Shown piece by piece: positions 1-7,692 of a DNA stretch of 64,000 nucleotides. Origin of the DNA: Siphonobacter sp. SORGH_AS_0500 (GTDB lineage: Bacteria > Bacteroidota > Bacteroidia > Cytophagales > Spirosomataceae); contig NZ_NHPP01000016.1 in the NCBI RefSeq assembly GCF_002838835.1, positions 54,507 through 118,506 on the forward strand, read 5' to 3'. Numbering within the stretch: the first letter of the stretch is position 1; the number at the start of each line of letters is the position of its first letter. A model generated the notes under the pieces. It searched no databases. It saw nothing but the letters and a program-made list of their open reading frames with translations, and was not told where the DNA came from. The position numbers were made by a program, and so were the translations under genes.

Positions 1-30
1 GTATTAGGGACAACTTTCAGTTTCACAGAA

Positions 31-273
31 ATGGAAGATAATACACTCCTGGTTCAGGCTGTAGGGGAAGAATTGAAAATTATAGGAGCGGTAGTTTCTG
101 AATTAAATCGAATGAATAGCTCTTTCTTACGCATGAATCAACGCGTGGTGGAAGTAGCCAGGGGCATTGAAACGGATGATGGACGTATAACGCTCGATGA
201 TATTACGTGGGTTTTGCAAAATGATTTACCACTTCTGAAAGAAGAAGTGCAACAACTTTTGATGCAGGAATGA
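31..273 (+). CDS. Small hypothetical helical protein (80 aa, start may lie upstream)
   Basis: I do not recognise this protein. It is acidic and mostly helical, with no signal peptide or membrane segment, and has leucine- and valine-rich heptad-like spacing that suggests a small helical bundle. Its stop codon overlaps the start of the following M20 amidohydrolase in an ATGA arrangement, so the two are very probably translationally coupled. The reading frame stays open to base 1 of the window, so the true start could be upstream of the ATG at 31. Confidence 0.6.
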   Translation: MEDNTLLVQAVGEELKIIGAVVSELNRMNSSFLRMNQRVVEVARGIETDDGRITLDDITWVLQNDLPLLKEEVQQLLMQE

Positions 274-1451
274 AAGAGAAAATAAAACAATTAGCCGGAA
301 AATACGCTGCTGAATTTGTAGCTAATCGTCGGCATTTGCACACAAATCCAGAATTGTCTTTTCAGGAATACGAAACCCAGAAGTTTGTAGCCGAACAGTT
401 ACAAACCCTGGGCTTGGCTCCGCAGGCCATGGCGAATACTGGTCTGGTGGCTTTGCTGGAAGGTAAAAACCCATCCAAAAAAGTAGTAGCTCTACGGGCG
501 GATATGGATGCTCTGCCCATTCTGGAAGCCAATGATGTGTCGTATAAAAGCACTAATCCCGGCGTGATGCACGCCTGCGGTCATGACGTACATACGGCTT
601 CGTTGCTGGGGGTAGCCCGTATTCTGACCGAGCTGAAAGACGAGTTTGAAGGAACGGTTAAGCTGGTTTTTCAACCCGGTGAAGAGCTGGCTCCCGGTGG
701 AGCTTCGATGATGATTCGGGAAGGCGTGCTGGAAAATCCTACTCCTCAGGGAATGATTGGGCAGCACGTTGCTCCGCAAATTCCTGTGGGTAAAATCGGT
801 TTTCGGGAAGGCATGTACATGGCTTCAACGGATGAGATTTACCTGACGGTTAAAGGAAAAGGTGGGCACGGAGCCGCTCCCGAATTGGGCGTGGACCCCG
901 TGCTGGTAGCTTCGCATCTGATAGTCGCTTTGCAGCAGATCGTTTCCCGGAATCGTCCCCAGAATTCACCTTCGGTGTTATCCTTTGGCCGGGTCATTGC
1001 GAACGGTGCCACAAACGTTATTCCTAACGAAGTCAAGATCGATGGCACATTCCGTTGCATGAATGAGATCTGGCGGGAAGAAGGCTTGCGTCGAATTCAG
1101 AAGTTAGCCGAAGGCCTCTGCGAAAGCATGGGGGCGGAATGCGAAGTGCGAATCGTTCGGGGGTATCCTTATCTGGAAAATCATCCCGAATTGACCCGCC
1201 GTTTGCGGGCGGAGGCCAGCGAATACATGGGCGAAGAAAACATCGTCGATCTGGACATCTGGATGGCAGGCGAAGACTTTGCTTTTTATTCCCAGGTAAC
1301 CGATTCCTGTTTCTATCGTCTGGGTACGCGTAACGAAGAGCGTGGCATCGTATCAGGAGTGCATACGCCTACGTTCGATGTAGATGAACATTCGCTGGAA
1401 ATCGGAGCAGGCTTGATGAGCTGGCTGGCTCTTCAGGAACTCGCCGTGTAG
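270..1451 (+). CDS. M20 family metallopeptidase / amidohydrolase (N-acyl-amino-acid hydrolase type)
   Basis: Cytoplasmic di-zinc hydrolase of the M20D group (hippurate, IAA-amino-acid or N-acyl-amino-acid amidohydrolases), removing acyl groups from N-acylated amino acids. The 393 residues match the family length. Visible motifs are RADMDALP (catalytic Asp), MHACGHDVH (metal-binding Cys and His), QPGEE (catalytic and metal Glu pair), a histidine in QHVAPQ, a GHGAAPE lid or dimerisation segment and a C-terminal GVHTPTF histidine. No signal peptide is seen. It overlaps the small upstream gene by 4 nt. The acyl substrate cannot be read from sequence. Confidence 0.9.
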   Translation: MKEKIKQLAGKYAAEFVANRRHLHTNPELSFQEYETQKFVAEQLQTLGLAPQAMANTGLVALLEGKNPSKKVVALRADMDALPILEANDVSYKSTNPGVMHACGHDVHTASLLGVARILTELKDEFEGTVKLVFQPGEELAPGGASMMIREGVLENPTPQGMIGQHVAPQIPVGKIGFREGMYMASTDEIYLTVKGKGGHGAAPELGVDPVLVASHLIVALQQIVSRNRPQNSPSVLSFGRVIANGATNVIPNEVKIDGTFRCMNEIWREEGLRRIQKLAEGLCESMGAECEVRIVRGYPYLENHPELTRRLRAEASEYMGEENIVDLDIWMAGEDFAFYSQVTDSCFYRLGTRNEERGIVSGVHTPTFDVDEHSLEIGAGLMSWLALQELAV

Positions 1452-1496
1452 AATAGTTGATAGTTATGGGTTGTTAGTTGTTTGAAAACTAATTAA

Positions 1497-1552
1497 AAAT
1501 AGTTAAGGGTGATTCGTTTCAGTTTTCCGAAACGAACCACCCTTAACTATTT
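1497..1552. terminator. Bidirectional intrinsic terminator between the M20 gene and pit
   Basis: An inverted repeat of about 20 bp per arm, with one non-Watson-Crick position, around a short loop; A-rich upstream and T-rich downstream. It lies between two convergent genes and can serve both. Confidence 0.8.
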
Positions 1553-1568
1553 TACTAACAACCAACAA

Positions 1569-2969
1569 CTATAAAATCGTGCGGAATAGGATGAACAGCG
1601 TTCCTGCCAGAATCATCGAAACGGGTAAGGTTAATACCCAAGCTAAAACGATGTTACGAATGGTGCTGGCCTGAAGGTTCTTAATCCCTTTATTGGCCAC
1701 CATACTTCCGGCAATACCTGAAGAAAGTACGTGTGTGGTCGATACGGGTAAACCTAATCCAGAGGAAAGACCGATGGTCCCGGCGGCTACTAACTCGGCA
1801 CTGGCTCCCTGAGCATACGTCAGGTGTTGCTTTCCAATTTTTTCACCTACGGTTACGACAATACGTTTCCAACCTACCATCGTACCTAAACCTAAAGAGA
1901 GGGAAACCATCAGGATAACCCAGGTCGGAGCATATTCCGTGTAAGATTTTAAGCCTTTCAGTGAAGAATCCAGCGTAGATACTTCGTCACGGTTGAGCGT
2001 TAATGCTCCGTCTTTTTGAATTTTAGATAAATCTCTGGCAATCAGAAGAATATCTTTGCGAGATTCTAAACGTAACTGAGGAGGAATCTTTCCATTGGAA
2101 ACTCTCAGTACACTGTCAAGGTCAGAAATACTGGCTTTCACTACCTTCAGACGTTCCTGATCTACAGCAGCCAGACGAGGTTCTTCAATGTGATTAACCA
2201 ATTGCTGAATCTTTACCAGATTCGTCTGCATGTGGGACGTATCCTTATTGGCATCCAGTGCAAAGTAAGCAGGAGTAATACCGATCAGAATCAACATGAT
2301 CAGACCCACGCCTTTCTGTCCATCGTTCGAGCCGTGGAAGAAACTTACGCCCGTACAGGTCGCTACCAGAATACCGCGAATCCAGCCCGGAGGCGACTGG
2401 TTTTTCTTAGGTTCCTTGAAAATGATGTCATTCTTGATGGTTCTTTTCAGGATAAACATCAGAATGATAACCAAGCTAAAACCCACCAGTGGAGAAAGCA
2501 GAAGGGCAAAACCCGTTTCTTTTGCTTTGTCCCAGTTAACGGAACTAACGCCTGATACGTTTTCGGGTAATAAAGAATAAGCCAGACCTACGCCGAGGAT
2601 GGAGCCAATCAGCGTGTGTGAGGACGACGAAGGAAGACCAAAATACCAGGTGCCGAGGTTCCAGATGATGGCACTAATCAGTAGTGATAGTACCATCGCC
2701 ACGGCATGATAGACATTTTGGTCGATTAGCAGTTCAACGGGAAGGAGATTGACAATACCCATTGCGACGCTGATGCCTCCGAAAAATACACCAAGGAAGT
2801 TGCAGAAACCTGACCACATAACGGCCACGTTAGGTTTCAGGGAGTTTGTGTAAATAACAGTAGCTACCGCGTTGGCCGTATCGTGAAATCCATTCACGAA
2901 TTCGAAGGCACACGCACAAAAGAGGCAGATACACAGAAGAAAGAAAATTCCAGTCTCTAAGCCAAACAT
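1569..2969 (-). CDS. pit: Inorganic phosphate transporter, PiT family
   Basis: Low-affinity cation-coupled phosphate permease in the inner membrane. The two PiT signatures are present as internal repeats: FEFVNGFHDTANAVATVIYT near residue 25 and FFHGSNDGQKGVGLIML near residue 215, with SSSHTLIGSILG and PVSTTHVLSSGIAGS segments after them. Hydrophobic helices flank a hydrophilic, partly coiled-coil loop at about residues 245-345 (466 aa in total), a longer insert than in E. coli PitA. A candidate Pho box lies 43-71 bp upstream of the start. The gene is preceded by the rlmN terminator, so it should be its own transcription unit. Confidence 0.93.
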   Translation of the reverse strand: MFGLETGIFFLLCICLFCACAFEFVNGFHDTANAVATVIYTNSLKPNVAVMWSGFCNFLGVFFGGISVAMGIVNLLPVELLIDQNVYHAVAMVLSLLISAIIWNLGTWYFGLPSSSSHTLIGSILGVGLAYSLLPENVSGVSSVNWDKAKETGFALLLSPLVGFSLVIILMFILKRTIKNDIIFKEPKKNQSPPGWIRGILVATCTGVSFFHGSNDGQKGVGLIMLILIGITPAYFALDANKDTSHMQTNLVKIQQLVNHIEEPRLAAVDQERLKVVKASISDLDSVLRVSNGKIPPQLRLESRKDILLIARDLSKIQKDGALTLNRDEVSTLDSSLKGLKSYTEYAPTWVILMVSLSLGLGTMVGWKRIVVTVGEKIGKQHLTYAQGASAELVAAGTIGLSSGLGLPVSTTHVLSSGIAGSMVANKGIKNLQASTIRNIVLAWVLTLPVSMILAGTLFILFRTIL

Positions 2970-3011
2970 AAGGAGTTAAGGGGGCTATTTTGACGCGAAG
3001 CTACGCAAAGG

Positions 3012-3040
3012 GATTAAGCCTAATGTTAAGGAATTGTTAA
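3012..3040 (-). promoter_or_regulatory. Candidate Pho box (11-bp periodic repeats) upstream of pit
   Basis: Read on the minus strand, TTAACA occurs twice exactly 11 bp apart, followed 12 bp later by a related TTAATC. Direct 6-7 bp repeats with one-helical-turn spacing are the architecture of PhoB/PhoP boxes, and TTAACA itself is the Bacillus PhoP core. Its position ahead of a phosphate transporter supports the reading. The consensus in this phylum is not known to me. Confidence 0.45.
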
Positions 3041-3072
3041 GAGTATCTGAATGGACAGGCTTACCCTCTGCT

Positions 3073-3124
3073 AAGAAAAAAGCTCTAACGATTGGTGAAC
3101 TTGCTTTTGACCAATCGTTAGAGC
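3073..3124 (-). terminator. Intrinsic terminator of the cvpA-rlmN unit
   Basis: A perfect 15-bp inverted repeat (arms 3082-3096 and 3110-3124, 13-nt loop). On the minus strand it is followed by a run of T, as expected for the end of the rlmN transcript. A small ORF drawn across this hairpin on the plus strand is a shadow. Confidence 0.85.
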
Positions 3125-3269
3125 AAAGATCAGGCGAATTATCCAGCTATCCTTCGGATTGGTGCCGGAAATACCGAATTTTTATTGGAAGAACCAAAAA
3201 ATATATTCCAACTAAGTTTTAAGCATTTTGTTCGGCTCTACGTAAAAATAGTTTCACGAAGGCAAAAAC

Positions 3270-4343
3270 TTAGGCTGAAACCGTAGCAGGAGCCGTCTTG
3301 GTAGCCAACTGGCCGCAAGCGGCGTCAATGTCTTTTCCGCGACTGCGACGAACGGTAATCGGGATATTTTTCTGCTCAATGAAACGGGCAAACTTGGATA
3401 GCGTTTGCGGATCCGTGTTTTTATACTGAGCGTTTTCAATGGGGTTATACTCAATGATGTTGATGTGAGCGTTGGGAATGTGCTTGGCAAAGTTCCAAAG
3501 CTCCTTGGCATCCTCAAGCGAGTCGTTGAAGTTGTAAAACAGGATGTACTCCAGCGTAATTTTATTACCCGTTTTGTTATAAAAATACTTCAGAGCATCT
3601 TTCAAAGCTACTAGCGTATTACTCTCGTTAATCGGCATAATCTGATTCCGTTTGCTGTCATTAGCTGCGTGCAGCGAAAGAGCCAGATTGAATTTTACCC
3701 CATCGTCACCAAGTTTCTGAATCATCTTAGCAATGCCAGCAGTACTCACCGTAATACGCTTGGGCGACATATTCAGCCCTTCGGGAGAAGTAATGTGCTC
3801 GACGGATTTAAGAACGTTGGCGTAATTCAGCAAAGGCTCGCCCATACCCATGTACACGATGTTGGTCAGGGGTTGGTTGTAATTCTCTTCTGCCTGGTTT
3901 TTAATGGCCACCACCTGATCATAAATCTCAGCAGGGTCGAGGTTCCGTTCCCGATCCATGTAACCCGTTGCACAGAATTTACAGGTTAAAGAACAACCCA
4001 CCTGACTCGAAACGCAGGCCGTCATCCGATCATCGGCGGGAATTAATACGCCCTCGATCAATTTCCCATCAAAAAGCTGAAAAGCGGATTTGATGGTCTT
4101 ATCACTCGAAATCTGTTGCTTAGAAACATGAATCGGTCGAATTTCGAAATGCTCGGCAAGGACTTCCCGTGTCTTTTTGGACAGATTCGTCATCTCATCA
4201 AAGCTGCGGGCCGACTTCTTCCATAACCACTCTAAAATCTGTTTGGCCCGGAAACCCTGTTCTCCGTGCTCGACCAAAAAGGTCTTCAGCCCTTCCGCTG
4301 AGATTTTCCGAATATCCTGTTTTTGTATGACTGTGTTTTCCAT
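3270..4343 (-). CDS. rlmN: 23S rRNA (adenine(2503)-C(2))-methyltransferase RlmN
   Basis: Radical-SAM enzyme that methylates C2 of A2503 in 23S rRNA and also A37 of some tRNAs. The CxxxCxxC cluster motif is seen in GCSLTCKFCATGYMDRE, the SAM-binding MGMGEPLLNY follows, then ALSLHAANDSKR, and the C-terminal RGKDIDAACGQLA carries the second catalytic cysteine. The N-terminal region FRAKQILEWLW is the usual RlmN accessory domain. I prefer the ATG at 4343 (357 aa), because related proteins begin close to the KQDIRKIS segment; an ATG at 4376 would add 11 residues. It is likely co-transcribed with the upstream cvpA-like gene. Confidence 0.95.
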   Translation of the reverse strand: MENTVIQKQDIRKISAEGLKTFLVEHGEQGFRAKQILEWLWKKSARSFDEMTNLSKKTREVLAEHFEIRPIHVSKQQISSDKTIKSAFQLFDGKLIEGVLIPADDRMTACVSSQVGCSLTCKFCATGYMDRERNLDPAEIYDQVVAIKNQAEENYNQPLTNIVYMGMGEPLLNYANVLKSVEHITSPEGLNMSPKRITVSTAGIAKMIQKLGDDGVKFNLALSLHAANDSKRNQIMPINESNTLVALKDALKYFYNKTGNKITLEYILFYNFNDSLEDAKELWNFAKHIPNAHINIIEYNPIENAQYKNTDPQTLSKFARFIEQKNIPITVRRSRGKDIDAACGQLATKTAPATVSA

Positions 4344-4404
4344 TGCTCGAAATCCTAATTCTTTGCCCAACTGCAATCTAACTCATTGGGTTCCAATTCT
4401 ATAC

Positions 4405-4944
4405 TTAATCTTTCCGTAACTGATCAACTTTTTCAATCAATCGGTCACTTTTGGGAATGGCATCCGACACCTTGTCCATAACTTTTGGAGCAAAAGGACG
4501 GATAATGGGGTAAACGTAACTTCCCTTCATCTGTTCGCGATTAGGGTAACCTACATTCAGAGCATTCAGTAACCATAAAAAAATGCTGATACCGAAAGCA
4601 TACGTAAACAAGCCCACAACGGCTCCGGCCATACTATCGAAGCTACCAAAAATGGTATAACGCATACTTCGCCGAAGTAGCCATCCGAAACGATTGATGG
4701 TGAAAATGACCAGCACAAAAATACTGGAAAAGCCCAGGTAAGGCAGAAACTTTCGACCAATGGTTTCGCCCACATACGGAGCTACAAAAGCAATGGCTTC
4801 ATTTAATAGCTTGAATCCAAGGATAATGGATACGACAAAAGCAATAACTGCAATAATCTCGACCAATACGCCCCGCCGAAATCCCGTATACGCTCCGTAG
4901 GCCAGAGGTATTAGCAACAACAGGTCAAGAAAATTGAAATTCAT
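4405..4944 (-). CDS. CvpA family membrane protein
   Basis: Inner-membrane protein of 179 residues with four hydrophobic segments at about residues 5-20, 25-45, 62-85 and 103-125. It begins with the LDLLLLIPLAYGAYTGFRRG pattern typical of CvpA (colicin V production/PurF-region) proteins, and the positively charged GFRRG after helix 1 is characteristic. The C-terminal tail is soluble and charged. The molecular role of CvpA proteins is unsettled; envelope homeostasis has been suggested. It precedes rlmN on the same strand. Confidence 0.85.
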   Translation of the reverse strand: MNFNFLDLLLLIPLAYGAYTGFRRGVLVEIIAVIAFVVSIILGFKLLNEAIAFVAPYVGETIGRKFLPYLGFSSIFVLVIFTINRFGWLLRRSMRYTIFGSFDSMAGAVVGLFTYAFGISIFLWLLNALNVGYPNREQMKGSYVYPIIRPFAPKVMDKVSDAIPKSDRLIEKVDQLRKD

Positions 4945-5448
4945 TTAGGTATGGGTAGGGTTTGAAAATAGTTTGATTTTGGGTTTGAGCAGGTTTGATT
5001 TATGGTTATATGATGAGGTTTGAACTATAATTCGCCAAGTCATTACCGTCATTATGGGTCCGCATTTGTAACGTAAAGAACCGCAGGCAACTAGCCATCT
5101 GGATTAATTTTTATGTAAAGACGCGACGTCATCGCGTCTGGCCGGGAAATGAAAATCATTTAAATGGTAACATCCGCCCTGGTTGGTTTCCTCACCAAAC
5201 CCTATTCTTAGCAGTAAGGGCTGGTGAAGACACCAGCCAAGGCGGGAGTAACCAAAGCCGCCTCTACCCAGCCGAGATACCGTCGCTTATGGATTATAAT
5301 CTACTGTCACGGCTATCCAGAGTGAAACTTCCGCATCACCGTTTTCTTGCTTCATTCGAGAGAACGGCTGGTGAGATAGTAACGTTTAACGGCTTTAAAC
5401 CTTATCAAACAACGGTTCAAACCTGCCCCAAACCAAAACCTCCTCCAA
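4945..5448. repeat. Intergenic repeat island: GTTTGA repeats, dyad element A and double-hairpin element B
   Basis: No gene is seen in this 0.5 kb. The left end (4960-5030) carries several copies of GGTTTGA/AGTTTGA and the right end (5388-5445) carries the reverse-oriented TCAAAC/CAAACC, so the island is bounded by degenerate inverted repeats. Inside are one copy of the A element (AGACGCGA/TCGCGTCT dyad at 5119-5139) and one B element (5174-5245) with terminal CCGCC/GGCGG and two internal hairpins. Both elements recur across the window. Confidence 0.7.
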
Positions 5449-5895
5449 CTACTGTAATAATTGCTTCACTGCTGCTGAGATGGCTTTCCCTTCGGCTTTT
5501 CCGGCCAGCTCTTTCGTGGCTACGCCCATAACTTTACCTAGATCGCTGGGGCCGCTGGCACCTACGTGGGCAATGATTTCCTGCAAACGAGCTTTGAGTT
5601 CGTCCTCAGTTAGCATTTTTGGTAAAAACTCTTCAATTACGGCCACTTCCGCAAATTCTTTATCGGCTAACTCCTGACGACCGTTTCCGACGTACATTTC
5701 CGCCGAATCCTTACGTTGCTTCACGGCTTTCATCAGGATTTTCATTTCCTGATCGGAAGTTAGTTCGTGAGCAGTTCCAGACGTTTCTTCTAATAAAATG
5801 GCTGATTTAATAGCCCGCAATGCCAGTAAGCGTGACTGATTTTTCGCGAGCATCGCTGATTTAATCTCAGCTTCGATGGTTGATTTTAAAGACAT
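5449..5895 (-). CDS. GatB/YqeY domain-containing protein
   Basis: A 148-residue cytoplasmic helical protein of the YqeY family, related to the tail domain of the GatB amidotransferase subunit. It opens with an amphipathic helix rich in Lys and Glu, has the typical KQRKDSAEMYVGNGRQELA segment, then EEFLPKMLTEDEL and a C-terminal SDLGKVMGVATKELAGKAEG region matching the family signature. The function is unproven; a link to tRNA-dependent amidation is only by homology. It is transcribed divergently from pdxJ. Confidence 0.93.
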   Translation of the reverse strand: MSLKSTIEAEIKSAMLAKNQSRLLALRAIKSAILLEETSGTAHELTSDQEMKILMKAVKQRKDSAEMYVGNGRQELADKEFAEVAVIEEFLPKMLTEDELKARLQEIIAHVGASGPSDLGKVMGVATKELAGKAEGKAISAAVKQLLQ

Positions 5896-6066
5896 AACCT
5901 AAAATTCAGGATTGATCTATAAAGATTTAAAAAGATTTCCCGCAATATTTGATGCGTTATTTAGAACTGTTCTTGCTAAAGAAGAGTTCTCTACCTTGCA
6001 AAGTTACAAAATCTCAACCGCAGAAGGGGCTTTCCTGTGCTAGCACCCCTGCATATCATACGATTT

Positions 6067-6798
6067 ATGCCTACTCGTCTTTCGGTAAATATTAATAAAG
6101 TGGCTACGCTGCGGAATTCCCGCGGAGGTAATAATCCGGATGTTATTAAAGTGGCCCTCGATTGCGAACGATTTGGAGCCGAAGGAATCACCGTTCACCC
6201 GCGTCCCGACGAACGTCATATTCGGTATCAGGACGTACTGGATTTGAGCAAAGTATTAACAACGGAGTTTAACATCGAAGGAAATCCCACGGAGCAGAAA
6301 TTTGTTGATCTGGTTCTTCAGGTAAAACCGGCTCAGGTAACGATGGTGCCCGACGTGCTCGGAGCCGTTACTTCTAATGCGGGTTGGGATACCCTGGCGA
6401 ATAAAGCGTTACTGACGGATTTGGTTAAGACCTTTAAAGAAGCGGGCATTCGTACCTCCATTTTTGTGGACGCCGACGTCGCAATGGTAGAGGGAGCCGC
6501 CGCCGTTGGAGCAGATCGCATTGAATTATACACGGAGCCCTATGCTCATCAATATTCACTCGATCAGTCATTAGCATTAACGCCATTCATTAAGGCGGCT
6601 GAACGGGCCAATGAATTGGGTTTGGGTATTAATGCTGGGCATGATTTGAGTCTGGATAACCTTCGCTATTTCCAGCAGAACATTCCAGGATTACTGGAAG
6701 TATCCATCGGCCACGCCCTGATTTGTGATGCTTTGTATTACGGTTTGGAAAACACCATTCAGTTATACCTGCGGGAAGCAAAAGCAGGCTTGATTTAA
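6067..6798 (+). CDS. pdxJ: Pyridoxine 5'-phosphate synthase PdxJ
   Basis: Last ring-forming step of DXP-dependent vitamin B6 synthesis: 1-deoxyxylulose 5-phosphate plus 3-amino-2-oxopropyl phosphate gives pyridoxine 5'-phosphate. This is a TIM barrel of 243 residues. Visible are [19 protein letters not shown] at the N terminus, [12 protein letters not shown] (catalytic His, phosphate-binding Arg), [22 protein letters not shown] and [11 protein letters not shown] with the conserved histidine. I chose the ATG at 6067 because PdxJ proteins start just before this first strand; an ATG at 6037 would add ten atypical residues. Confidence 0.96.
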   Translation: MPTRLSVNINKVATLRNSRGGNNPDVIKVALDCERFGAEGITVHPRPDERHIRYQDVLDLSKVLTTEFNIEGNPTEQKFVDLVLQVKPAQVTMVPDVLGAVTSNAGWDTLANKALLTDLVKTFKEAGIRTSIFVDADVAMVEGAAAVGADRIELYTEPYAHQYSLDQSLALTPFIKAAERANELGLGINAGHDLSLDNLRYFQQNIPGLLEVSIGHALICDALYYGLENTIQLYLREAKAGLI

Positions 6799-6893
6799 TG
6801 GATAATTTAGAAATAAGATAGAAATAGATCTTCCCGAAAGGCAACGTGCCCTAGGCAGCGTACCTCGGTTTAAATTTTTGGGAAGTTACTAAA

Positions 6894-6924
6894 GAAAAAA
6901 GCTCTGAATTCTCAGAGCTTTTTT
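6894..6924. terminator. Intrinsic terminator after pdxJ
   Basis: Stem AGCTCTGA/TCAGAGCT with an ATTC tetraloop, flanked by A6 upstream and T6 downstream. It lies about 100 bp after pdxJ and before the convergent VOC gene, so it is probably bidirectional. Confidence 0.85.
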
Positions 6925-7079
6925 GCTGACTTATGGTCAATACTCCTCGCGTTGAGAAGTACTTCAATTGTTGTTGTAAGGAAAAGACCCGCCGATGAAA
7001 AGAAACGTTGGAAGGTTTCAAAACTATTCTGGTAGATAGCCCTCCCGCAAGCTTTTAAATAAACTCAAACCTAGTCCAG

Positions 7080-7448
7080 CTATTCATTCAATTCAATCCA
7101 GTACCCATCTGGATCTTGCAGAAAGATTTGACGAATGCCATCGGGACGGGCTTTGGGGCCTTTGAAGGTTAGATTTTTGCTTTTGAGGAAAGCCTCTGTT
7201 TCATCCATATCCGCAATTTTCACCGCGAAATGATTCTTGCGGGAGCCTAATACTTCTCCATTAACTACCTCCGTACGGTTTCCTAATAAATGTAACTGCT
7301 TAGTACCGCCGAGGCTAAACCAAGCTCCCGGGAAATCAAACGCGGGGCGGGGTAATACTTCCAGCTCTAAAACATCCCGGTAAAAGGCGATACTCGTTTC
7401 GGTATCGGCGACGTATAAGGCGACATGATCCAGTTCAATAATATGCAT
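7080..7448 (-). CDS. VOC family protein (glyoxalase/bleomycin-resistance fold)
   Basis: A 122-residue single VOC module with two beta-alpha-beta-beta-beta repeats. It starts with the metal-ligand-type ELDHVALYVADTETSIAFY, continues with HLLGN and KNHFAVKIAD, and ends with IFLQDPDGYWIELNE, where His and Glu would complete the metal site (His7, His53 or His75, and Glu120-121 by inspection). It is cytoplasmic. The substrate cannot be deduced: lactoylglutathione lyase, dioxygenase and resistance proteins share this fold. Confidence 0.88.
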   Translation of the reverse strand: MHIIELDHVALYVADTETSIAFYRDVLELEVLPRPAFDFPGAWFSLGGTKQLHLLGNRTEVVNGEVLGSRKNHFAVKIADMDETEAFLKSKNLTFKGPKARPDGIRQIFLQDPDGYWIELNE

Positions 7449-7692
7449 AGATGAAAGGCGATTCAGACCAGAATCTACAGGTCGGTGATAAAAACTTCAC
7501 AAACATACAATCTTCCGGCTGGACGGGTAAATTTTAGGTTAGGTCTATAATTCTACCCTACTTTTAAGCATTGTTTGTATAATTGATGGTCAAAAGCATT
7601 AATAGCTTAATATTGTTCTGTATTAGTTATAGATAGCGATATTTTGTTGTGATGCTGTTCATTTCCCATTGATTTCCTCACCAATACTTCTT

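Noticed and set aside
3034..3222. 62-codon plus-strand ORF between pit and rlmN
   Set aside because: It spans the rlmN terminator hairpin and the candidate Pho box, and has no recognisable protein features.
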